Below, in pieces: positions 45,593 to 54,441 of a stretch of 54,441 nt of DNA (position 1 is its first letter; each line of letters begins with the position of its first letter). Below the pieces are notes generated by a model. The model was not told where the DNA came from. It saw only the letters and a list, made by a program, of their open reading frames with translations, and searched no databases. The DNA comes from Pseudocoprococcus catus (GTDB lineage: Bacteria > Bacillota > Clostridia > Lachnospirales > Lachnospiraceae), in NCBI RefSeq assembly GCF_902381825.1, contig NZ_LR698973.1, positions 1,351,042 through 1,405,482 of the forward strand, read 5' to 3'. The translations under genes were made by a program, and so were the position numbers.

Positions 45593-46252
45593 CTAAAGCG
45601 TCATATTCCAGGCCATATCCCAGAAAAATGCTTCAAAGCGGCTGCATGTCTTGAAGATATCTTTGAGGTGGGCGATATCTGCATCAGAACAGTGTTCACC
45701 GAGACGATCAACGGTGTCCATGATACTCTGGTTGCAGGCCACATATTCTTCAGAAACATAGCCTTTGATCCAGTCACCGTAGAATGGATGGTCAGCGGCT
45801 CCCGGAATCTGATTCAGTGCGTCTCCGATCATCTGATAGCTCCATGAGCAGGAGAGAATGGAAACAAGCAGTTCCAGAATGCCCTCATTGTGTCCGACTT
45901 CCAGCATATAGTGGGTATAGGAAGTGTTCATGATAGAAGGCTTCACATTCGCTACTTCTTCCGGGGGAATGCCAAGGCGGGCCATATAGCCGCGATGGAT
46001 GTCCATCTCACCGTTTAATGTGTCGTTCACAAGCTGTGAGAAGAACTGCATCATCTCCGGTTCACGGGACTTGACAATACCCAGAGCATAAACTCTGGCA
46101 TAATCATAAAGATAGAGATAATCCTGAAGCATATAAAAACGAAAACGATCTATAGAGAGACTGCCGTCACCAATGCCGGAGACAAATGGGTGCTTCAGAT
46201 AGCCGTCCCAGATCTCTTTGACGTCTTCGTATAAGATTTCTGTTAATTTCAT
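45593..46252 (-). CDS. tenA: TenA aminopyrimidine aminohydrolase (thiaminase II)
   Basis: TenA-family helical enzyme, 219 residues, which hydrolyses 4-amino-5-aminomethyl-2-methylpyrimidine to the hydroxymethyl form for thiamine synthesis. Catalytic features of the Cys class are present: Asp in LQDYLYLYDYARV near 44, Cys in ILSCSWSYQMIG near 137, and the C-terminal Glu in SRFEAFFWDMAW near 205. First gene of the salvage operon. AAGGAGG sits eight bases before the ATG and touches a possible masking pairing with the leader element. Controlled by a TPP riboswitch at 46593-46672. Confidence 0.92.
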   Translation of the reverse strand: MKLTEILYEDVKEIWDGYLKHPFVSGIGDGSLSIDRFRFYMLQDYLYLYDYARVYALGIVKSREPEMMQFFSQLVNDTLNGEMDIHRGYMARLGIPPEEVANVKPSIMNTSYTHYMLEVGHNEGILELLVSILSCSWSYQMIGDALNQIPGAADHPFYGDWIKGYVSEEYVACNQSIMDTVDRLGEHCSDADIAHLKDIFKTCSRFEAFFWDMAWNMTL

Positions 46253-46272
46253 AAATTTCCTCCTTCAACGAA

Positions 46273-46416
46273 GGTGTCTCGAAGACCTGTTAATTTATGG
46301 CAGGCCGTTCTCACTGCCAACCTCTCGCAGCAGTACATAAGGCGTTAAAAGACAACGCCTAAGTACTGGCGGACGTTGAAGCACCTGCCCATAAATTGAC
46401 AGGTCTTCGAGACACC
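46273..46416 (-). repeat. inverted-repeat element in the tenA leader
   Basis: The ends are an inverted repeat of about 34 bases: GGTGTCTCGAAGACCTGT (46273-46290) matches its reverse complement at 46399-46416 perfectly, and pairing continues inward through TAATTTATGG and CAGG with one mismatch and one extra base. Inside is a second hairpin (CAGTAC at 46331, AGGCGTT at 46340 pairing with AACGCCT at 46354 and GTACTG at 46363). The element lies between the riboswitch terminator and tenA. It may be a small mobile repeat or a second leader structure. No other copy was seen in the window. Confidence 0.75.
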
Positions 46417-46456
46417 ATATAGTTTATTGAATGACGAATGATTGTGTTTAAATGTG

Positions 46457-46494
46457 AAAAAAGGAGCTCTGCTTAGAAATGAAGCAGAACTCCC
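46457..46494 (-). terminator. riboswitch-linked terminator before tenA
   Basis: On the minus strand GGAGTTCTGCTT pairs with AAGCAGAGCTCC (one G-U pair) with a 7-base loop, followed by six T. It is the likely off-switch of the TPP riboswitch upstream. Confidence 0.85.
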
Positions 46495-46592
46495 GATTAG
46501 GTACATGTTTATTCATTATTTATGACCGCTAATAAAAAGATAATTGAGGTGATCAATCGTCATAGTATATAGCCATAAATAGTTCATTTACA

Positions 46593-46672
46593 TTGCTTTC
46601 CTGCGTTGGGATTATCCACATCAAGTTCAAAGGGTCGGCACAGGCCTCTCAGCAATTAAGCACCCCTAGCAA
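46593..46672 (-). promoter_or_regulatory. TPP riboswitch (THI element)
   Basis: On the minus strand the conserved parts appear in order: closing stem TTGCT (46672-46668), GGGGTGC, the pyrimidine-sensing CTGAGA (46652-46647), the ACTTGAT / TGGATAAT / CCAACGCAGG block (about 46627-46600) and the matching AGCAA (46597-46593). Binding of thiamine pyrophosphate should favour the terminator at 46457-46494 and shut off the tenA operon. Confidence 0.93.
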
Positions 46673-46682
46673 ATTCAGTTTT

Positions 46683-46711
46683 ATTATACAGTATTTGTAT
46701 ACAAAAGTAAA
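46683..46711 (-). promoter_or_regulatory. promoter of the tenA operon
   Basis: On the minus strand TTTACT (46711-46706) and TATAAT (46688-46683) have a 17-base spacer, ending 11 bases before the riboswitch. The spacer contains the perfect palindrome TTTGTATACAAA (46694-46705). Confidence 0.65.
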
Positions 46712-46852
46712 TAAAAAAATGAATTGATGAAGAAAGTTATTGTCTGTTTGCGAATTTTGTTTTATACTTTGCGTTATGAGAAGGTTAAGGGAAAATAGAT
46801 CAAAGCAATATAACATCAAGCAAGGCTTGAACATTAGAGAGGAATTGACAGA

Positions 46853-47764
46853 ATGAATCTTGATTACTACAAAACCTTTTATTATGTGGCTTTGAGTAAA
46901 AATTTTACGAAAGCTGCAGAGCTTCTTGGCAATAATCAGCCTAACGTAACCCGCTCGATGAATAATCTGGAGGCGGAGCTTGGATGCCGGCTGTTTGCGA
47001 GAAGCAACAGAGGGGTATCGTTGACACCGATTGGAGAACAACTCTTTCAGTATGTGTCAGCAGCCATGAATAATCTGGAACAGGGAGAAGAGGAGATTAA
47101 GAAGACACTGAATATTGAGAATGGGCTTGTGACTATCGGAAGTAGTGAGACGGCTTTAAGGTTAATGCTTTTGGAGCGATTAGGCAGTTTTCATGAGGAA
47201 CATCCGAAAATCCATTTTCGAATTTCCAGTTATTCTACACCGCAGACTATACAGGCACTAAAAGAGGGCAAAATTGATTTTGCCGTGATTTCTACACCGG
47301 TGGATATAAAGAAACCGCTTCATAAAACACCACTGGTGACTTTTCAGGATGTTTTAATCGGCGGCTCGAAGTACAGAGAGCTGGCATCGAAGACGCGCAG
47401 TCTCAATGAATTGATGAGCTATCCCTTTGTCTCACTTCCACCGGAGACTGGGACAAGAATGTTTTATACACAGTATTTTATGAATCAGCATTTATCTTTT
47501 CATCCGGAGATTGAGGTGGCAGCCACAGACCAGATTCGTCTGATGGTTCGCTATAATTTGGGTATCGGTTTTTGTCCGGATGACCTGGCAGCAGATTACA
47601 TTGCAAGGGGAGAGGTGTGCCAGATCCATCTTCAGGAAGAAATCCCCAAACGCCAGATTTGTCTGGTGACGGATGAATCAAAGGTATTAAGCTCTGCAGC
47701 CCAAAAGCTGAGAGATGCACTGGCAGCGGATGCCAGCTACAGGCCTTTTTTCTGTGATTGCTGA
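46853..47764 (+). CDS. LysR-family regulator
   Basis: LysR-type transcription regulator, 303 residues. The N-terminal winged helix-turn-helix is typical (YYKTFYYVALSKNFTKAAEL then QPNVTRSMNNLEAELGCRLF, SNRGVSLTPIGEQLF). The C-terminal effector domain begins near residue 90 (GLVTIGSSETALRLMLLERLGSFHEEHP). It is divergent from the tenA operon, and LysR regulators often act on the adjacent divergent gene, but the riboswitch already controls that operon, so its target is uncertain. GAGAGGA precedes the ATG. Confidence 0.88.
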   Translation: MNLDYYKTFYYVALSKNFTKAAELLGNNQPNVTRSMNNLEAELGCRLFARSNRGVSLTPIGEQLFQYVSAAMNNLEQGEEEIKKTLNIENGLVTIGSSETALRLMLLERLGSFHEEHPKIHFRISSYSTPQTIQALKEGKIDFAVISTPVDIKKPLHKTPLVTFQDVLIGGSKYRELASKTRSLNELMSYPFVSLPPETGTRMFYTQYFMNQHLSFHPEIEVAATDQIRLMVRYNLGIGFCPDDLAADYIARGEVCQIHLQEEIPKRQICLVTDESKVLSSAAQKLRDALAADASYRPFFCDC

Positions 47765-47812
47765 TGCGAAAGAACGTGTATCATACAAAGAAAGTGTATA
47801 TAGCTATTGAAG

Positions 47813-47862
47813 AGACAGTCGCCGGTTAAATACGGATTTTGCCGGCTGACTGTCTTGATGTT
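47813..47862. terminator. hairpin at the end of the atp operon
   Basis: GACAGTC and GCCGG (47813-47825) pair with CCGGC and GACTGTC (about 47842-47855) with one bulge, across the atpC stop codon. T runs are short on both strands, so it is a modest bidirectional terminator between the convergent lysR and atp operon. Confidence 0.5.
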
Positions 47863-48251
47863 TTCAAACGAGCCATGGCTCTGGCCAGTGAAGCGCTGGA
47901 ATGGTAGTATTCCTGAATACTCTGTTTCTGACGCAGCCGTTCCAGAGCCCTTTCTTTAGCTTCTTCGGCACGGCGAACATCGATTTCTTCCGGGTTTTCT
48001 GCACTTTCTGTCAGCAGAATGACACGGTTGTTGGCAATCTGGACAAAACCGCGGCCAACATAACCGATATGCCAGGTACCGTCTTCCGTTTTATAACGCA
48101 TTTCTCCGTCTGTGACGGCAATAACCATGGCTTCATGGTGGGCCAGAACCTCTTTCTCGCCGTCAAAAGCAGGGACGATCAGGGAGAGGCAGGGACCTTC
48201 ATAGAAGACCCTGTCTGCTGCGATGATTCGCAGATTATACATATCACTCAT
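47826..48251 (-). CDS. atpC: ATP synthase F1 epsilon subunit
   Basis: Epsilon subunit of F1, 141 residues. The N-terminal beta barrel (LRIIAADRVFYEGPCLSLIVPAFDGE, then VLAHHEAMVIAVTDG) and the C-terminal helical hairpin (IDVRRAEEAKERALERL) are both present. Last gene of the operon, 17 bases after atpD. The shape is ordinary; the helical part can regulate ATP hydrolysis in the family. Confidence 0.93.
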   Translation of the reverse strand: MSDMYNLRIIAADRVFYEGPCLSLIVPAFDGEKEVLAHHEAMVIAVTDGEMRYKTEDGTWHIGYVGRGFVQIANNRVILLTESAENPEEIDVRRAEEAKERALERLRQKQSIQEYYHSSASLARAMARLKTSRQSAGKIRI

Positions 48252-48268
48252 TGAAAACGCCTGCCTTT

Positions 48269-49684
<1,416 letters not shown>

Positions 49685-50581
49685 TTAATTTTTTCCTTTT
49701 TTCTGAGCCTTGGCACCGGCAATGACCTCAGTAATCTCCTGAGTAATAGCGGCCTGTCGGGCTCTGTTATAAAGTGTTTCAAGCTCCTGAAGAATAGCGG
49801 ATGCGTTATCAGCGGCAGCCTGCATCGCCATCAGACGGGCATTCTGCTCGCTGGCATAAGCTTCTACAAGGGCACTGTAAATATAACCGACGATATAATC
49901 CGGTACGATCTGTCCCATGACGGCTTCCGGTGACGGTTTCATGGCTATGTGTTCCATCGGAAGATCGACGGGGATATCTTTGATTATGAAATCCGGACGT
50001 TCAAGAGGAAGAAGACGCATGAACTGTGCTTCCTCTGTCATGGCATTTTTCATGCTTGTGTAGATCAGATAGATTTCATCTACCTTTTTCGTACGATAAG
50101 CATTGATCAGTGCCTCAGAAATATTTCTGGCACGGCTTAATGTCGGATTCTGAATGGTATAGTGGAACTGGTGGGCAATCGGTATTTTCTTCTGCTGGAA
50201 ATAATGTCTGCCGATTTCACCAATGACATATAATTTTGCGTTTTTATCGTTTTGAATATGTTCTTCAGCCAGCTTGAGGATATTGTGGTTGTAGGCACCG
50301 GCCATACCTTTATCCGCAGTGACGACCACATATGCGCGGCGAATGGTATTCTCATCTATGACAGCATTCGGATCACGGAAGTATTCTGAATGCATTTCAG
50401 GAAGATGACGAAGGATTCGGCTCATGGTGGACTGAAGGGTATAGAAATACGGTTCTGTATTTGCTAACGCTTTTTTTGCTCTTCTCAGTTTCGACGAGGA
50501 AATCATATACATGGCATTGGTGATTTTCATCGTGTCCTGTATACTTCTCATTCTGTCTCTGATTTCTCTGGCATTTGCCAT
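49685..50581 (-). CDS. atpG: ATP synthase F1 gamma subunit
   Basis: Rotor shaft subunit, 298 residues. N-terminal coiled helix ([31 protein letters not shown]) and C-terminal helix ([44 protein letters not shown]-type, here [11 protein letters not shown]) are conserved; the middle is variable as usual. AGGAGG precedes the ATG. Confidence 0.95.
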   Translation of the reverse strand: [298 protein letters not shown]

Positions 50582-50604
50582 ATCAGATACGCCTCCTTCC
50601 TGTC

Positions 50605-52107
50605 TTACTGCTGTTTGAAGGCTTCAGCGGCTTCATCAATCTGCTTTTTCAGTTCATCTGTCAGCTGACCGCCTGTCTGAATGGCTTCACATATATCTGC
50701 ATGCTGCAGAGCAAACCATGCCAGAAGATCATTCTGGAATTTCTTGACAGATTTGAGTTCCACATCATCAAAGTAACCTTTGTTAGCCAGATGAAGGGTA
50801 ATAACCTGCTGGTTCAGCTGAAGCGGTTTGCCGAGGGGCTGCTTCAAAAGCTCAAGAAGGGCATGGCCGTGTTTTAACTGTTGCTTTGTAATATCATCCA
50901 GATCAGATGCGAACTGGGTGAAAACTTCCATCTCACGATACTGCGCCAGATCGATACGGATACTGCCGGAAGCTTTCTTCATAGCGCTTGTCTGAGCAGC
51001 ACCGCCGACACGGGATACAGACAGACCAACGCTGACGGCCGGACGCATACCTGAGAAAAACAGATGGCTTTCAAGGAAAATCTGACCATCTGTAATGGAA
51101 ATAACATTGGTTGGGATATAAGCGGATAAGTCACCGGCCTGTGTCTCGATAATAGGGAGGGCTGTTAATGATCCGCCGCCAAGTTTTTCACTGAGTCTGC
51201 TGGCACGTTCCAGAAGACGGGAATGCAGATAGAACACATCACCGGGATAAGCTTCACGTCCGGGAGAACGTTCCAGCAAAAGGGAGATGGCTCTGTATGC
51301 AACGGCATGTTTGCTCAGATCATCATAGACGATCAGGGCATCCTGACCTTTGTACATAAAGTATTCTGCCAGTGCTGTACCTGCGTATGGTGCGATGTAC
51401 TGAAGAGAAGAGGAGTCGCTGGCCATGGAAGCCAGGACGATGGTATATTCCATGGCACCATGTTTTTCCAGGTTGTTGACAACTCTTGCAACGGTAGAAG
51501 CTTTCTGACCGATGGCAACGTACACACAAACAACGCCTTTGCCTTTCTGGTTGATAATTGTATCTTCTGCGATAGAAGTTTTACCTGTCTGACGGTCACC
51601 GATGATCAATTCACGCTGACCACGGCCGATTGGGAACATGGAGTCAATGGAAAGGATACCTGTTTCCAATGGTGTATCAACAGGCTGACGATCAATGATC
51701 GCCGGTGCCGGTTCCTCGATGGCACGATATTCAGTGGAAGCAATATCACCTTTGCCGTCGATAGGTTCACCCAGGGCGTTGACAACTCTTCCTTTAAAGG
51801 CATCACCGACGGGAATGCCGGCTCTTTTACCTGTACGGATGACCTTGCAGCCTTCACGAATGGATTCGTCGTGGCCAAAAAGGATACAACCGATTTCATT
51901 TTGACGGATATTCTGTACCATACCTTTGACGCCGCCGTCGAAGACAACGATTTCGCCGTACATCGCATGGTCGATACCGTAAACTGTGGCAATACCATCG
52001 CCCACCCAGATGACTTCACCGGTTTCTTTGGCTTCATTGTCCCAGTCGTAATTTTCTATTTCATTTTTTATAATCGATATAATATCGTCTGCACTAATGA
52101 CACTCAC
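50605..52107 (-). CDS. atpA: ATP synthase F1 alpha subunit
   Basis: Non-catalytic nucleotide-binding subunit, 500 residues. P-loop GDRQTGKTS near 169-177; the arginine-finger region is VSRVGGAAQTSAMKK near 361-375. N-terminal IKNEIENYDWDNEAKETGEVIWVGDGIATVYG is typical of Clostridia. AGAGGTG precedes the ATG. Confidence 0.97.
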   Translation of the reverse strand: MSVISADDIISIIKNEIENYDWDNEAKETGEVIWVGDGIATVYGIDHAMYGEIVVFDGGVKGMVQNIRQNEIGCILFGHDESIREGCKVIRTGKRAGIPVGDAFKGRVVNALGEPIDGKGDIASTEYRAIEEPAPAIIDRQPVDTPLETGILSIDSMFPIGRGQRELIIGDRQTGKTSIAEDTIINQKGKGVVCVYVAIGQKASTVARVVNNLEKHGAMEYTIVLASMASDSSSLQYIAPYAGTALAEYFMYKGQDALIVYDDLSKHAVAYRAISLLLERSPGREAYPGDVFYLHSRLLERASRLSEKLGGGSLTALPIIETQAGDLSAYIPTNVISITDGQIFLESHLFFSGMRPAVSVGLSVSRVGGAAQTSAMKKASGSIRIDLAQYREMEVFTQFASDLDDITKQQLKHGHALLELLKQPLGKPLQLNQQVITLHLANKGYFDDVELKSVKKFQNDLLAWFALQHADICEAIQTGGQLTDELKKQIDEAAEAFKQQ

Positions 52108-52128
52108 ATTATCACCTCTTTCAGAGTT

Positions 52129-52647
52129 TTAAATCTGTCCAACGGCATCCTTCAGCTGACGGATACGTGCTGCAAATGTCCAATCGTATTCTTCATTGCC
52201 GATACGGATGCGCACACCGCCCAGGAGAGAAGGATTTATGCTGATCTGATAAATCAGTTCTTTGCCGGGATACTTCCGTGAGAGGAAAGCTTTGATTTCA
52301 TTTTCTTTTTCAGGGGATGGTGTTTCGGCAAAAACACATTCGACCTGTACACGGTTATGGGCAGTATCCCAGATTTTCTGCCATTCAGCATAGATGTCTG
52401 CCAGTTCTTCAATTCCGCCATCATTGCACATGACCTTGTAAAAGTTGATCAGATGGCGGGGAAGACCGGAGCCGTCAAAGACGCGTTCAATCAGATGATG
52501 CTTTTTCTCAGATGTCACAAGGGGACTCCGAAGAACGTTCAAAAGTGCAGGGACTTTTTCTGTGATCTCACGGGCAGTCTGAAGTTCTTCAGACGTAATA
52601 CCCAGTTCATACAGAACAATTGCATTATTTACCGCTCTTTGCGTCAT
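52129..52647 (-). CDS. atpH: ATP synthase delta subunit
   Basis: Peripheral-stalk subunit, 172 residues from ATG 52647 (TQRAVNNAIVLYELGI). The C-terminal LLGGVRIRIGNEEYDWTFAARIRQLKDAV is the family signature. It overlaps the end of atpF by 23 bases. The ATG is preceded by AGGTGATC, an extended match to the 16S 3-prime end; an in-frame GTG at 52656 lies inside that site and is less likely. Confidence 0.92.
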   Translation of the reverse strand: MTQRAVNNAIVLYELGITSEELQTAREITEKVPALLNVLRSPLVTSEKKHHLIERVFDGSGLPRHLINFYKVMCNDGGIEELADIYAEWQKIWDTAHNRVQVECVFAETPSPEKENEIKAFLSRKYPGKELIYQISINPSLLGGVRIRIGNEEYDWTFAARIRQLKDAVGQI

Positions 52648-53077
52648 ACTGATCACCTGTCATAATAATTTTCTTTGCAGCCAGCATGGCAATATCCATG
52701 ATCTGTGACTGCAGTTCTTTCTTGGCATTTGCCTGTTCTTTTTCAATATCTTCACGGGCCTGTGTGAGCATTTTGACTCTTTCAGCCTCTGTATCAGCAA
52801 TCGCCTTGCTGTGTTCTTTTTCGGAACGTGCACGGGCAGCTGCGATAATATCGGCGGCCTGTTCTTTAGCAGTGTCAAGCTGCTGCTCATAGTCGGCTTT
52901 CATTCTGTTGGCTTCATCCTGCGTTTTCTGTGCAGCATCAAACTGCTGCCTGATCATTTCGTTTCGCTGCTCGATCACACCCATGACCGGCTTAATCAGA
53001 AAATGCCGAAGTGCAACAAAAAGGACAAGGACATTGACGACGGTCCAGAAGATTGTCCAGGGTTCCAAACTTAACAT
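52625..53077 (-). CDS. atpF: ATP synthase Fo b subunit
   Basis: Peripheral-stalk b subunit, 150 residues, slightly shorter than the usual 160-170. One N-terminal membrane helix (TIFWTVVNVLVLFVALRHFLIKPV, about 8-31) leads into a long charged coiled coil (to about 135) that dimerises and reaches F1. The last 23 bases overlap atpH. Confidence 0.93.
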   Translation of the reverse strand: MLSLEPWTIFWTVVNVLVLFVALRHFLIKPVMGVIEQRNEMIRQQFDAAQKTQDEANRMKADYEQQLDTAKEQAADIIAAARARSEKEHSKAIADTEAERVKMLTQAREDIEKEQANAKKELQSQIMDIAMLAAKKIIMTGDQYDAKSGK

Positions 53078-53134
53078 AGCTGCACCTGCCTCTCATTCTT
53101 ACTGTTCCATAAGTTCTATTGAATATCGCAATGA

Positions 53135-53365
53135 TTATTTCAGGAAAAGAATGATCAACAGGGCAATAACGAAACCGTAAATAGCAGTTGCTTCGGCAAG
53201 GGCACAACCAAGAAGTAAAGATTTACTGATTTTGCTTTCTGCTTCAGGCTGTCTTGCGATAGCGTCTACTGCGGAAGAAGTTGCTTTACCGATACCAACA
53301 CCGGCACCAATACCTGTTAATACTGCAATACCTGCACCAATTGCTACGAATAATGTTGCTGACAT
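53135..53365 (-). CDS. atpE: ATP synthase Fo c subunit
   Basis: Ring-forming proteolipid, 76 residues, two helices joined by the polar loop ARQPEAESK. The ion-binding Glu is in [12 protein letters not shown]. Sodium-type rings carry a Gln in helix 1 (GxGxGQG) and Ser or Thr after the Glu; here helix 1 reads GAGVGIG and the residue after Glu is Ala. I therefore predict proton coupling. GGAGCG precedes the ATG. Confidence 0.94.
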   Translation of the reverse strand: MSATLFVAIGAGIAVLTGIGAGVGIGKATSSAVDAIARQPEAESKISKSLLLGCALAEATAIYGFVIALLIILFLK

Positions 53366-53410
53366 AATAACTCGCTCCTTTTCTTTTTAAAATTGACGGA
53401 TCATTGATGA

Positions 53411-54097
53411 TCAGTCGATAGCTTCTTTAATAAATAATGCGGTCAGGAATACAAAAACGTATGCCTGGATCAGCCCGTCGAATATATCGAAGTAGCAGCT
53501 GAATACCGCCGGCAGGATGGCCGGAACGACCATCTTCAGCAATTCCATAATGACAAACGAACCAAGAACGTTGCCGAATAATCGCATACATAATGAAAGC
53601 GGTCTGATGAAAATCTCAAGGATGTTGATCGGTAAAATGACAACCATCGGTTCTGCGAAGCTTTTCAGCCAGCCGCGGCCGCCTTTTGCCAAAACACCGG
53701 ACAGCTCGATCAAAATGATGCTGAGAATTGCCAGTGAAGCCGTTACATTGATATCCTTTGTCGGTGGTTTGAAACCGAGAATGCCGATGAGATTGGCAAT
53801 ACCGATATAAATTCCCACACTCATTAAATAAGGAATAAAACGTTTGCCTTTCTCGCCAAGGATATCTTCGAAGAAGCTATAAATACCACTGACAGCCGTT
53901 TCAAGAAGCAGCTGTCCTTTACCTGGGTTTGTGACCTTCAGGTTTCTGACCAAAATCGCACACAGGAGAATCACAACAGCCATGATTAACCATGTTACAA
54001 AAACTGATTCAGCCACCGGTATGCCGCCGAAAATCGGAATCGTAAAAGCTGTATCACAGTTTAATTCTTCCATGAGATTTTTTACCAGCTCATCCAT
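53411..54097 (-). CDS. atpB: ATP synthase Fo a subunit
   Basis: Stator channel subunit, 228 residues, about five membrane helices. The essential Arg is in RPLSLCMRLFGNVLGS (about 161-176). The C-terminal helix FDGLIQAYVFVFLTALFIKEAI is typical. First gene of the operon; no atpI (UncI) gene is seen before it. AAGGAAG precedes the ATG. Confidence 0.95.
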   Translation of the reverse strand: MDELVKNLMEELNCDTAFTIPIFGGIPVAESVFVTWLIMAVVILLCAILVRNLKVTNPGKGQLLLETAVSGIYSFFEDILGEKGKRFIPYLMSVGIYIGIANLIGILGFKPPTKDINVTASLAILSIILIELSGVLAKGGRGWLKSFAEPMVVILPINILEIFIRPLSLCMRLFGNVLGSFVIMELLKMVVPAILPAVFSCYFDIFDGLIQAYVFVFLTALFIKEAID

Positions 54098-54139
54098 ATT
54101 TATTCACTTCCTTTTCACTTCCCTCTCGGGCTGTTCACA

Positions 54140-54168
54140 ATTTTAGTCTCGTCAAAGGTAATTGTCAA
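54140..54168 (-). promoter_or_regulatory. sigma-A promoter of the atp operon
   Basis: On the minus strand TTGACA (54168-54163) and TAAAAT (54145-54140) are 17 bases apart, 43 bases before atpB. Confidence 0.85.
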
Positions 54169-54188
54169 ATGTCGAAAAAATAATGAAA

Positions 54189-54217
54189 ATTCACAAATTG
54201 AACACAGCTTTGTGAAT
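54189..54217. promoter_or_regulatory. inverted repeat upstream of the atp promoter
   Basis: ATTCACAAA (54189-54197) and TTTGTGAAT (54209-54217) are perfect arms 11 bases apart, 20 bases upstream of the -35 box. An activator or repressor site is possible. Confidence 0.4.
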
Positions 54218-54395
54218 ATTATGCCCTAAAAGTGTGTTTAAGTTGCATTTGAAACTGGTAAAATTTTATTAACGGTCTGTAGAATAGAATTAATTTTCTC
54301 CTATTTGACGTATGTTAGAATTGTGAAACTTTATGGAATATAATCATGATACATCTTTGATATATCAGAATTGTTTGAAGAATAGTAGACAAATA

Positions 54396-54429
54396 AGAAA
54401 AGTGTGTCGAAAACCGTACACACTTTTCT
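54396..54429 (-). terminator. terminator-like hairpin upstream of atpB
   Basis: AGAAAAGTGTGT (54396-54407) pairs perfectly with ACACACTTTTCT (54418-54429). The T-rich TTATTT follows on the minus strand, so it probably ends a gene lying beyond the window. Confidence 0.65.
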
Positions 54430-54441
54430 GTAAAAAAATAG

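Larger units (their letters stand above)
46253..46852. other. tenA leader and divergent lysR region
   Basis: This 600-base gap holds, in minus-strand order, the tenA promoter (46711-46683), TPP riboswitch (46672-46593), an unassigned 98-base expression-platform stretch, a terminator (46494-46457), the 144-bp inverted-repeat element (46416-46273) and the tenA ribosome site. The part 46712-46852 is the AT-rich lysR leader, with GAGAGGA before the lysR start. Confidence 0.8.
54098..54441. other. atp operon upstream region
   Basis: This 344-base stretch contains the atp promoter (54140-54168), an inverted repeat (54189-54217) and a terminator-like hairpin (54396-54429). Positions 54218-54395 are AT-rich without a credible gene. 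Confidence 0.7.

Noticed and set aside
51223..52281. 352-residue plus-strand open frame opposite atpA
   Set aside because: Antisense to a highly conserved subunit; composition rich in Phe, Cys and Thr, with no recognisable fold.

Overview
The window reads as the chromosome of a low-to-medium GC Gram-positive anaerobe of the Clostridia, most likely a Lachnospiraceae-type gut bacterium. This rests on protein character only: a Firmicutes-style RpoB/RpoC pair, many 'GCG' lipoprotein solute-binding proteins with Ala/Ser/Thr/Glu-rich linkers, group III-type phosphofructokinase, HPr/EI/fructose-PTS genes, a TPP riboswitch of Gram-positive type, strong AGGAGG ribosome sites and consensus TTGACA-17-TATAAT promoters. 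No rRNA, tRNA, IS element, prophage or CRISPR array was seen.

Layout. (1) 1-7849: rpoB-rpoC with a strong promoter and terminator. (2) 7920-14613: a YitT-family membrane protein, then a branched-chain amino-acid ABC system (livJ, livH, livM, livG, livF) followed by a cytidylate-kinase-like protein. (3) 14825-19055: an M28 metallopeptidase, a GNAT acetyltransferase and glycerol kinase. (4) 19112-33462: the unusual region. It holds two TauE/SafE-type permeases, a PFK-like kinase, a triose-phosphate-isomerase-like protein, a TauABC/SsuABC-like importer, a LarA-like nickel-pincer racemase, a Pgi-like isomerase, a LacI regulator, NagB-like and NagA-like enzymes and a class II aldolase. (5) 33512-39542: a complete fructose PTS (fruK, fruA, ptsH, ptsI) and a DeoR regulator. 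(6) 39615-41595: a binding-protein paralogue missing about 99 internal residues, and L-lactate dehydrogenase. (7) 41671-46711, minus strand: a thiamine-pyrimidine salvage operon (tenA-thiZ-thiX-M20 hydrolase-thiY) behind a TPP riboswitch, a terminator and a 144-bp inverted-repeat element; a LysR regulator diverges from it. (8) 47826-54441, minus strand: the F1Fo ATP synthase operon atpBEFHAGDC with its promoter.

The main point of interest is region 4. It encodes a full parallel set of glycolysis/amino-sugar folds (NagA, NagB, Pgi, PFK, aldolase, TIM). In four of them (TIM, Pgi, NagB, NagA) the catalytic residues are kept while the residues that normally hold the substrate phosphate are replaced. 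Together with a sulfonate-type ABC importer and two TauE/SafE exporters, this suggests a glycolysis-like pathway for a sugar or amino sugar carrying something other than a C6 phosphate. A 6-sulfonate such as sulfoquinovose or its 2-amino relative is my leading guess. The residue changes are seen in the sequence; the substrate is inference.

Other points worth a look: an HPr with Arg in place of the regulatory Ser46, the extra inverted-repeat element between riboswitch terminator and tenA whose arm could mask the ribosome site, a near-perfect 21-bp operator over the ldh promoter, and LacI-type palindromes flanking the first TauE/SafE gene.
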